Assembly (NCBI RefSeq): GCF_013340305.1
Contig: NZ_BLVP01000043.1
Coordinates: 1 to 64,000 of the forward strand
Reading direction: 5' to 3'
DNA from: Desulfovibrio psychrotolerans
GTDB lineage: Bacteria; Desulfobacterota; Desulfovibrionia; Desulfovibrionales; Desulfovibrionaceae
Length of the DNA stretch: 64,000 nt
Numbering within the stretch: position 1 is the first letter of the stretch; each line of letters starts with the position of its first letter. The notes under the pieces were generated by a model. That model was given only the letters and a program-made list of their open reading frames with translations, did no database searches and was not told where the DNA came from. Below are positions 1-6,483 of this stretch, piece by piece. Made by a program: the position numbers and the translations under genes.

Positions 1-1164
1 GAGATTACCAAGGATTCCGAGACGGTTGTTTCTGTGTATATCGACCCGGCTGCAATTAAGGAAATTGCAAGCGGGTTTGAGGGGGTTGTCGAGGGATTCA
101 AGAGCGCAGGTGAAGAGCTCCAGCAGTTAGCCCGGGAATATAAAGCGTTCACAGCTGCCCTTCCTCCTGACATGAAGCACTTGGGCGAAGCTGGCCTTTC
201 GGCCATGCAGAATATGATACGCGGAGGAGCAAAGGATCAGGATATAGCCGCACTAATGAAGGATCCGGAGTTTCAAAAGGTTTTAACTCAACTGGCTGAT
301 GTTCAGTACGCTCTTGATAATGGCGGTATAAATTCCATATACCAGGAAAAAGGTGCAACGCGAATTGAGAATGGCGAGCTGTATATAGATATATACCTGA
401 ACGCTCCGACTCCTGTTGGTGTCAAGGTTCTAACTGCTCTAGGTTCTGCAAAAGATTATTTTGAAAGCATTCCATACAAAGAAGAAGCTGCGCTGGCCTT
501 GCTTGGATTGCAAACTCTACTTTTCGGCCCAATTAAAACGGCAATCTCAGTAGCGGGAGATGTTGCTAAGGATACAATTTTTGGAGGATATATTGAGCAG
601 GCTAAGACAGAGATTGCGACAGAAGTTGCTTCTCAGCTTCGGTATAATTTGTCATCATCTATAGTGGCTCCAAATGTTGATAGTTTTGGGTTTAGGGATC
701 AGTTCGAAAATGATGTTGCTGCAGCAGAGTTTGGGATAGGCATTTTAGCCGGGAGCATTGGCGCGATTGTCGGGAGTAAGGCGTCCCTTGGGGGTGGCGG
801 CGTTGGTGCGGGGAGTGTTAAGCTCTCATACGACAAGGCAACGAAGACATGGACCTCGCCAGCTGGGTTGGTGTATGGGCCAGACCGAAATGCAGAATTT
901 GGGAATAGAATAAAGCATGTGTTAGCTCATTGTGAGGAAAATTCAGAAAAAACTAAGCATTCAGTTTTTAGTGTGCCAAGAGAACAGTTGCTTGGTTTGC
1001 TTGATGAAGCGTGGGTAAACAAGGGAGTGGGATTTACTGATGGAAGAGCATATGTCCATGTGGTTAATATGGGGAGAGTGGTTGGGACACAGGGTGAGCA
1101 CAGTGTTCGAATTGTCACTCGCGCTGGTACATCAGAAATAGTGTCTGCATATCCCGTAAAATGA
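1..1164 (+). CDS. C-terminal part of a CdiA/haemagglutinin-type polymorphic toxin (5' end outside window)
   Basis: The frame is open from base 1 to the TGA at 1162-1164 (388 codons), so this is the 3' end of a longer gene. The first 28 residues are nearly base-for-base the same as in an orphan fragment at 2838-2921; that fragment is preceded by a GEGTIIIR-type pretoxin region typical of filamentous-haemagglutinin/CDI proteins. After a shared GFEG the two proteins diverge completely, as expected at the joint where variable toxin tips are swapped. The rest is a helical region, a Gly-rich hydrophobic stretch (about residues 240-275) and a compact C-terminal domain of about 110 residues containing KHVLAH, HSVF, a MGRVVGT strand and a final AYPVK. 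That domain looks like a small RNase-type toxin fold (BECR-like), but I infer this and cannot name the family. An immunity gene follows within 13 bp. Confidence 0.8.
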   Translation, partial: EITKDSETVVSVYIDPAAIKEIASGFEGVVEGFKSAGEELQQLAREYKAFTAALPPDMKHLGEAGLSAMQNMIRGGAKDQDIAALMKDPEFQKVLTQLADVQYALDNGGINSIYQEKGATRIENGELYIDIYLNAPTPVGVKVLTALGSAKDYFESIPYKEEAALALLGLQTLLFGPIKTAISVAGDVAKDTIFGGYIEQAKTEIATEVASQLRYNLSSSIVAPNVDSFGFRDQFENDVAAAEFGIGILAGSIGAIVGSKASLGGGGVGAGSVKLSYDKATKTWTSPAGLVYGPDRNAEFGNRIKHVLAHCEENSEKTKHSVFSVPREQLLGLLDEAWVNKGVGFTDGRAYVHVVNMGRVVGTQGEHSVRIVTRAGTSEIVSAYPVK

Positions 1165-1176
1165 TTGGAGTGTAGA

Positions 1177-1500
1177 ATGGGTGATTCATTGTTTGTTGAT
1201 AAGAATGGCGTTGTATATTGCACTTCATTTGAGGATGGAAGAATAGAAAAAATATTATTAAAAAAAACAGGTGATATCGTGTTTGTGTGCGAAGAGTGTG
1301 AATCAACATGGACTGATCCAGAAAGTATTTTTATGAAAAATGATTTTATTGGATTCATGGATTATATTGAATCAATTGGATTGATAGAGAGGGGTAAAGC
1401 TCCTGATTGGGATAACATTATTAGTAACTTGGGATATGTTTACATTAATGATGTCAAGGATTTTGTTGATAAGCATGGTGTGGAAATTGTTAGAGTGTAG
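1177..1500 (+). CDS. probable immunity protein for the upstream toxin tip
   Basis: A 107-residue acidic protein starting with MGDSLFVDKN. I chose the ATG at 1177 because GGAG lies six bases upstream; an in-frame TTG at 1165 has no ribosome site. It begins 13 bp after the toxin stop, the standard place for a cognate immunity gene in CDI and other polymorphic toxin loci. It has no signal peptide or membrane segment, so it should act in the cytoplasm. A CEEC pair sits near residue 35. The sequence is much more AT-rich than the housekeeping genes of the window, as is usual for exchanged cassettes. I do not recognise the family; the role is inferred from position. Confidence 0.7.
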   Translation: MGDSLFVDKNGVVYCTSFEDGRIEKILLKKTGDIVFVCEECESTWTDPESIFMKNDFIGFMDYIESIGLIERGKAPDWDNIISNLGYVYINDVKDFVDKHGVEIVRV

Positions 1501-1645
1501 ATTGTTGGAGTGGCCCCGACCTGCGTAGGGTTTGTGTTCGCGAGGTGCCGCCGCTCTTCGGCTGTGTTGTCTTGTTCAGGCAATATCTCCTGGCCCCATG
1601 ATTTGCGGAAGGCCGTAGCGTGCCGCAAACCCCAAACCATGATAA

Positions 1646-2110
1646 CACGCAGCCGACACTTCCCGGCACGAGCACCGGGGCTATGCTGCTGGTGCGGGAG
1701 GCGTTGGCTCTGGCCCGCAGGTAACCCCTGATCAGGGTGGCGGCTCTGGCACAGCGCATATTACGCCGGATCAGAGTGGGGTGATTGATAATTCCAATCT
1801 AGTGATTAATAGTGGTAATCAGGATGCTGCTGAGTTGGCAGAAAAGATTGCCAAGGGGTATGCATGGGGGAAGCATGTAGTCAAGAAAGGCGAATTTTAT
1901 GGGATAGTGAGTGATGAAAGGGAGTTCAAAGAACTAATTGAGCGCATCATTAAAAATCCCAGTGAAACGAAACAATTAGCTAATGGACGTCAAGGTTATT
2001 GGGATGACAAAACGGAGACGCTAGTTATAACAAGCCCCAAGGATAAAGATGGTGGAGCTTGTTTCCGCCCTGACAATGGAAAGGACTACTATGATAACAG
2101 CCTGGAATAG
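1646..2110 (+). pseudogene. orphan toxin C-terminus (displaced cassette)
   Basis: The frame is open from 1646 to the stop at 2108-2110 but has no start with a ribosome site; the only conventional start in the unique part is a GTG at 1781. The sequence opens with a Gly-rich linker and ends in a domain of about 90 residues with GYAWGKHVVKKGEF, an FKELIERIIKNP helix, GRQGYWD and DGGACFRP. This layout (Lys-His near the start, Arg plus aromatic Trp-Asp in the middle, DGG..FRP near the end) is one I associate with small RNase-type toxin tips of haemagglutinin proteins. It is followed by an overlapping immunity gene, so it looks like a silent cassette that could be recombined onto the upstream parent gene. 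The RNase activity is inferred. Confidence 0.65.
1647..1730 (+). repeat. linker repeat copy A of a CDI-type array
   Basis: A segment with the core cagccgacacttcccggcac, followed by ctatgctgctg and gaggcgtt. Related copies are at 3624-3710 and 5234-5325. It lies right after an immunity gene and before the next orphan toxin tip, so it probably marks a cassette boundary. In one frame it encodes a PTLPGTS-type peptide that may be a remnant of the parent adhesin. Confidence 0.7.
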
Positions 2111-2459
2111 AACAGAAATATCTGATCAAGATGCAAGGCTATTACGCAGTATGCTTAACGAGGTCCTGCATGGATTTAATGCATCTGAATACAGTGACTT
2201 CTTTAAGTATAACAAATATAAATGTGAATGTGCTTTTGAAAAATTGAAGAAAAGCATAAAATCCAATAGAGTAATGTTCTATGGAGACATTGCGAAAGAG
2301 GAGTGGGTTGCAACGTTTGAGACGTTTAGGGCTGTTATGTTTGATTTTTTTGAATACAACGAGTTCCACACGACGCTTGGATATACTTTCCACGAATGTA
2401 TTGATTTGTTTAGCAGAATATCAACTTTGTTGATAGATGGGCAAAACGGACAGAAATAG
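2091..2459 (+). CDS. probable immunity protein for orphan toxin tip 2
   Basis: A 122-residue protein starting MITAWNRTEI. The ATG at 2091 has GGAAAGGA five bases upstream; a longer frame opening at 2049 would overlap the toxin domain without a ribosome site. It overlaps the orphan toxin by 20 bp, suggesting they moved as one cassette. It is helical and rich in aromatic residues (FFKYNKYKCE, FDFFEYNEF), with no signal peptide. The pattern LRSMLNEVLHGF resembles immunity proteins annotated beside CDI toxins, but the family assignment is from memory. A terminator follows at 2500. Confidence 0.65.
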   Translation: MITAWNRTEISDQDARLLRSMLNEVLHGFNASEYSDFFKYNKYKCECAFEKLKKSIKSNRVMFYGDIAKEEWVATFETFRAVMFDFFEYNEFHTTLGYTFHECIDLFSRISTLLIDGQNGQK

Positions 2460-2499
2460 TATTCACTTTGCAGAATCGCTTCCGGCAACGAAATATTCG

Positions 2500-2527
2500 G
2501 GCTGCCCCTTTCCGGGCAGCCTTTCTT
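2500..2527 (+). terminator. rho-independent terminator after immunity gene 2
   Basis: GGCTGCCC and GGGCAGCC form a GC-rich stem around a short loop and are followed by TTTCTTC. It lies 40 bp after the immunity gene and just before the next haemagglutinin fragment. Confidence 0.7.
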
Positions 2528-2543
2528 CATTTCTCCCCCTTCC

Positions 2544-3218
2544 CTGACGCTGGACACCAACACCCTGACCTATGCTGACATTCACGATCACGACACGGCC
2601 AGCAATGTCAGTGTGGGGGTGAGTGTATCCGGAAGCCATAACGGCGGCGTGGATGGCCCCAAGGCACCGGAGCAGGTGGGTGCAAAGGATGTTTCGCTGG
2701 GTTCCGTGAGTGTGGATTATTCCTCCAAAGACCGCCGCCAGATCAACCGCGCCACCATTGGTGAAGGCACCATCATCATTCGTTCTGACCCCAACGCAGG
2801 GCTTGAAGGGCTGAACCGCGACCTTGCCCGTGCGCAGGAGATTACCAAGGATTCCGAGACGGTTGTTTCTGTGTATATCGACCCGGCTGCAATTAAGGAA
2901 ATTGCCAGCGGGTTTGAGGGGATACGGAGCGATTTGAGGAAAATCGCTGAGATTGTCAAAAAGGCTCTGCCCGATGGACCAATCGCAAAGAGTCTTGAAG
3001 CTCAGGCCGAGTTGATGGAGTCTTTGAAGGCTCAGGGTGTTACGGAGGAGGGGCTGGCTGAGCAAATCAGTGCCGCAAACCCATACGAGGCCAAGGTTAT
3101 TTCTGAACTTGCTGCACTGGAGCAGCAGCACGGCACGCTTGAGAATGTTCCTGGCGAAGTGGCGCAGAGGATGCTCACTGCTTTGCAGAAACAATTTCAG
3201 ACAACGAATTTGTTGTAG
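2544..3218 (+). pseudogene. orphan haemagglutinin/CdiA fragment with alternative C-terminus
   Basis: Recognisable coding starts at about 2544 (LTLDTNTLTYADIHDHD) directly after a terminator, with no start codon or ribosome site of its own, and runs to TAG 3216-3218. It contains the pretoxin region typical of two-partner-secretion haemagglutinins (INRATIGEGTIIIR, then a LNRDLARAQEITKDSE helix) and the segment shared with the window's first gene. After GFEG it carries a different 96-residue helical tail (KIAEIVKKAL, LAEQISAANPYEAKVISELA) with no toxin motif I know, so its toxin tip may be truncated. It is best read as a recombination donor. Confidence 0.7.
2838..2921 (+). repeat. 84-bp direct repeat of window bases 1-84
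   Basis: Identical to 1-84 except for one silent change (GCA versus GCC, at window base 69). Sequence identity stops abruptly after the GFEG codons in both copies, marking the probable recombination joint between the conserved stalk and the variable toxin tip. Confidence 0.9.
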
Positions 3219-3251
3219 ATGCTAATCAAAAGGCATAAAGGACATAAAGTG

Positions 3252-3572
3252 ATGAAAACAATAAGGCTATTTCTAGAGTATACGTGCTCCGGCATATGGA
3301 TTATTTATGACGATGGAGTAGATACTATTGAGCCAGAAGATCTTCCTGTTAGCGTTGAATTGCAAAAGGCTCTTGCTTTGTGGAATAGAACATATCAAGC
3401 AACGTATGATAGTGCAGTTGCACAGAATTCTGGATTTTCCAGCACGTTGGCAAGCAGATTGCTTGACGAAGCTTTCAATGAAGAGGGTGCGTTCTTACTT
3501 CAAAGACTTAAAGACGAACTCCCAGATGAGTACGACCTGACGCATACGCCTATTCGGTTGTATGACGCTTGA
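3252..3572 (+). CDS. probable immunity protein for orphan cassette 3
   Basis: A 106-residue protein starting MKTIRLFLEY. The ATG at 3252 is preceded by AAAGGA at 3237-3242; the in-frame ATG at 3219 would touch the previous stop and lacks a ribosome site. It is acidic and cytoplasmic, with WIIYDDG, PEDLPVSVELQKAL and LWNRTYQATYD segments. The role is inferred from its place directly after the orphan toxin fragment; the fold is not recognised. Confidence 0.6.
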   Translation: MKTIRLFLEYTCSGIWIIYDDGVDTIEPEDLPVSVELQKALALWNRTYQATYDSAVAQNSGFSSTLASRLLDEAFNEEGAFLLQRLKDELPDEYDLTHTPIRLYDA

Positions 3573-3623
3573 TAACTGATTGAGGTTGGTTGCTGGTGAG
3601 ATCGTTTTGGGGTCTGGGATGGT

Positions 3624-3710
3624 GTTGCCCCTCCTGAACCGGATACGTTGCCGACACTTTCCGGCACGAGCACCGGGGGGCTGTGCTGCCAGGCTGAGGA
3701 GGCGTTTGCC
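3624..3710 (+). repeat. linker repeat copy B of a CDI-type array
   Basis: Starts with a tgttgcccctcctgaaccgg segment also present in copy C, then gccgacact and ccggcacgagcaccgg shared with copy A. It contains small indels (extra G residues), so it is decaying. It follows the third immunity gene and precedes the ankyrin lipoprotein. Confidence 0.65.
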
Positions 3711-3769
3711 TGCCTCATGCTGCCGGGAGTGCAGGGGGGGATTCGGCATTGTACCATAGGAGTCCGGAT

Positions 3770-5140
3770 ATGAAGTTCGTTAGATTTGCGGTTGCGTGCA
3801 TGCTCCTTCTTTCGCTTACGGCATGCATGGCATCGAATAATACATCCTCGCCGCATCGCAAGTCGTCTGTGCCGCTGCGGTCTATGAGTATAGAGGAAAT
3901 GTTGCCGGGTATGCCGCTTGAGCAGCAGCTGGCTGTTGCCGCATCAAAGGGCAATATCAAAAAGATGGATGAGCTTGTGGCTGTCGGGGCGGATGTGAAC
4001 GCCAGAGGGGCATACGGCGTAACCCTGCCCTACTGGGTGCTGATGCACCCCAATTATGAGGGGTTTGTTCATCTGCTGAAGCTCGGCGCGGACCCGACTA
4101 TTTTTTCTAACAGAAAAGTGTCTTTTTTGCATTTTTCCATTGAGCAGTCGCCCGTGATAGGTCTGCGCTATCTCAAGGCAATTCTGGAAATAGGCAAGGC
4201 GGACCCCAATCTTGCCCATCCGGAGCGCCTGTATAGGCCACTTCAGTCGGCTATTGCTGTTAAGTCGCGTGAGGCCTTTGTCATGCTGGTGAATGCCGGT
4301 GCAGAGATTGATTACAACACGTTCGGGAATCTTCCATTTGTTGCAGACGTAATGCTCACAGGAGACTATGAGCTTGCCTATTATTTGCTGGAGCAGGGGG
4401 TCGCGATTACTGCAACCACCAGCTATGGCTTTGGGGTAAATACAGCGCTGGATTTTCCTTTGGAGCGTCAGCCATGGAATTTTGTTCCTTCTGCGCCGCA
4501 ATACATGTGGTTCTGGCGTTGTGTTGATTTTGTGGAAAAGCGCGGCATGACGGTGAAGATTCCTCCGGATGCGCAACGCCCCGCTGTGCTTGCCACACAC
4601 CCGCCTAACATCACCACATCGCCTCCCCGCACGGTGCCGATGACGGGTAACGTTATCATGCATGAGGTTTCGCTTACCTATCCCGCTCCGATATGGGCTC
4701 AGACTGTTGAAACTATGGAAGATCTGGCGGTGCGGAGCAAGAACAATCCCGGTGTCATAATGCATGAGGTTATTCCGCGAGGGGAAAACTTTGAGACGTG
4801 GAGCCGGAAGATGGTTCTGGGCGGCTTCTATGGAAGCGGCGTGACGCTGGAGAGTTTCACGGAAGCGTGGATAGCCCATGCTCGGAAGGAAGCTGGCGGA
4901 AGTCTTGCTGTGCAGACCATCGAGAAGGCGGAAGGTCACCTTTTGAGCCACCTGAAAAGCGAAGCTTCGGATTTTGAGATGTGCCTGTACACCGGAAGAT
5001 ATAAGGACACTTTTGTAGTGGTTTCGTCTGCGTGGCATCCATCCATGGTGCAGCAGCCGGAAGAGTACAGCGCCCATGTGCTGCGCGATATGCAGAAGAT
5101 AAGAATGGACAAGGGCTTGAATGTGGTGCCGGTCAATTAG
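3770..5140 (+). CDS. ankyrin-repeat lipoprotein
   Basis: The ATG at 3770 follows AGGAG at 3758 and gives a 456-residue protein with a lipoprotein signal (MKFVRFAVACMLLLSLTAC, Cys at residue 19); an upstream in-frame start lacks this logic. Residues of about 50-220 hold four or five ankyrin-like units (AVAASKGNIKKMDELVAVGADVN, HLLKLGADP, MLVNAGAEID, YLLEQGVAI). A separate C-terminal domain (about 295-450) contains QTVETMEDLAVRS, ETWSRKMVLGGFYGSG and TGRYKDTFVVV. Ankyrin lipoproteins of this type occur beside secreted effector genes as periplasmic immunity or adaptor proteins. Its position between two cassette-boundary repeats suggests it moved with the toxin array. The exact partner is unknown. 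Confidence 0.75.
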   Translation: MKFVRFAVACMLLLSLTACMASNNTSSPHRKSSVPLRSMSIEEMLPGMPLEQQLAVAASKGNIKKMDELVAVGADVNARGAYGVTLPYWVLMHPNYEGFVHLLKLGADPTIFSNRKVSFLHFSIEQSPVIGLRYLKAILEIGKADPNLAHPERLYRPLQSAIAVKSREAFVMLVNAGAEIDYNTFGNLPFVADVMLTGDYELAYYLLEQGVAITATTSYGFGVNTALDFPLERQPWNFVPSAPQYMWFWRCVDFVEKRGMTVKIPPDAQRPAVLATHPPNITTSPPRTVPMTGNVIMHEVSLTYPAPIWAQTVETMEDLAVRSKNNPGVIMHEVIPRGENFETWSRKMVLGGFYGSGVTLESFTEAWIAHARKEAGGSLAVQTIEKAEGHLLSHLKSEASDFEMCLYTGRYKDTFVVVSSAWHPSMVQQPEEYSAHVLRDMQKIRMDKGLNVVPVN

Positions 5141-5233
5141 CGGGCGTTGCGGAGGCTCTGCTTTATAACCTGATGACACGGAGAGGTATCGTGAAGAATG
5201 TATGTGATTGCGCGGCTCGCGCGGTTGTTGTTT

Positions 5234-5325
5234 GGTGTTGCCCTCCTGAACCGGATACGCAGCCGACACTTCCCGGCACGAGCTTCAGGGCTATGCTGCT
5301 GATGCAGGAGGCGTTAGCCCTGCCC
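5234..5325 (+). repeat. linker repeat copy C of a CDI-type array
   Basis: Starts tgttgccctcctgaaccgga and continues tacgcagccgacacttcccg, matching copy A over most of about 75 bp and copy B in its first part. It closes the array: beyond it there is no further toxin or immunity sequence before the tRNA scar at 5545. Confidence 0.7.
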
Positions 5326-5501
5326 GCTGCTAGCTGGAGTAACCCTGTCCGCCTCACAACCGCACTGCCGAGCGCATCCCGCAGCCTGCCCCGCCGCTGA
5401 ATGCCCAACCTTCAGCAGTGGTGCACGGTCAGGCCCCAATCATCCCAAGCGCCTACCGCGCAAATCAGCCTCGTCAGCAATCGCTGACATTCAGCAGCAC
5501 G

Positions 5502-5536
5502 AAAAAAGGGTCTAGGTCAATTCGACCTAAGCCCTT
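5502..5536 (-). terminator. terminator behind a partial tRNA copy
   Basis: Read on the minus strand, an imperfect stem of 13 bp (arms 5506-5518 and 5524-5536) is followed by a run of T. It stands to the partial tRNA at 5545-5576 exactly as the terminator at 6244-6275 stands to the intact tRNA-Ala, so tRNA tail and terminator may have been duplicated or replaced together. Confidence 0.6.
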
Positions 5537-5544
5537 GAAAAATT

Positions 5545-5576
5545 TGGTGGAACTGAACGGGATTGAACCGATGACT
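5545..5576 (-). repeat. partial copy of the tRNA-Ala 3' end (attachment-site scar)
   Basis: About 31 bp match the 3' end of the tRNA-Ala gene at 6288-6319 (CCA, acceptor strand and TΨC arm) with one mismatch; similarity then stops. An intact tRNA in direct orientation with a detached copy of its 3' end is the usual footprint of an integrase-mediated insertion. The 740 bp between the two copies holds one GFA-family gene and no integrase. Confidence 0.75.
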
Positions 5577-5582
5577 TCCCGC

Positions 5583-5996
5583 TCACTCTTCATTCTCATC
5601 AGGAAGTCGCTCAAACATAGGCACATTCTCCAAACCTGAATCCCAATTGGCCTTATTTGCGATGAAAATATGACCATCCGGCCGAATCGGCACTTCGCTG
5701 TCGAGACTGCCCACAGGCACGACGAGAAGAGCCCCATCCATTTGGATATTCGGCAGTGCAGAACCACAATGAATGCAGAAGCTCTTTATATGCCCTGTTG
5801 AGTTAAAATTGAACGTCCGTACGTCCTCTTCGCCAGATAACCATCGCAACTTGGCTGTGGAAGAGAACAGATTTGCAGCATGCGCTGAGCCAGTGTCTTT
5901 GCGGCATCGCTCGCAATGACAGAGATAAAAACTATCAAAACCACCTTCCACCTCAAATGCTACCTTGCCGCACAAACAGGCCCCTGCATGTTTCAT
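5583..5996 (-). CDS. GFA-family (formaldehyde-activating-like) zinc protein
   Basis: A 137-residue protein starting MKHAGACLCG; the ATG at 5996 follows GGAGGAAGC, while a longer frame to 6068 has no ribosome site. The cysteine pattern CLCGKV, CHCERCRKDTGSAHAA and FCIHCGSALP is that of the GFA/CENP-V family, whose members bind zinc and include glutathione-dependent formaldehyde-activating enzymes; most bacterial members have unknown substrates. The gene lies alone between the two tRNA-Ala tails and ends only seven bases from the partial tRNA copy, so it is probably cargo of an integrated element. Confidence 0.85.
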   Translation of the reverse strand: MKHAGACLCGKVAFEVEGGFDSFYLCHCERCRKDTGSAHAANLFSSTAKLRWLSGEEDVRTFNFNSTGHIKSFCIHCGSALPNIQMDGALLVVPVGSLDSEVPIRPDGHIFIANKANWDSGLENVPMFERLPDENEE

Positions 5997-6243
5997 TCTG
6001 CTTCCTCCATTACATAACGTCTGCTTTTTGAGCTGGAGCAGAAAAAAGCATAACGTCAGCCTACTCAAGAAGCAAACACCACCACGAAGCTTTTAAAGAA
6101 CGTATAGCTCTTTCGCAGAAGCAGACACACAGAGCCGCTATTCGCTTGGGTAGGTGAGCTTGCCGGACTGGTGCGGCATGCTTGACGCGCGCCATATACC
6201 GCGCGGAGCCATGCGGATTGAGGGGATAAACGGACGCGACAAC

Positions 6244-6275
6244 GAAAAAAACGGTTACGTCTTTCGACATAACCG
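6244..6275 (-). terminator. terminator of tRNA-Ala
   Basis: On the minus strand CGGTTATGTC, loop GAAA, GACGTAACCG is followed by seven or more T residues, 12 bp after the tRNA 3' end. Confidence 0.85.
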
Positions 6276-6287
6276 CTTGTATTCGCG

Positions 6288-6363
<76 letters not shown>

Positions 6364-6483
6364 ACGCTGTGGAAGAGGTAAGTAACCAAGTGGCCTGTTG
6401 ATGTCAACAGGAAATACTCTCCCAGCTGCTTTTTCTTGCACTGCCGGGAGCGTCCGCCCTGAAAACGGCACTGCACAAAGTGG

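Noticed and set aside
3944-5269. 441-codon frame opposite the ankyrin lipoprotein
   Set aside because: Antisense shadow without a ribosome site; the plus-strand gene has a signal peptide and ankyrin motifs.
5545-5576. A second functional tRNA gene
   Set aside because: Only the T arm and acceptor 3' strand are present; the D arm, anticodon arm and acceptor 5' strand are missing.
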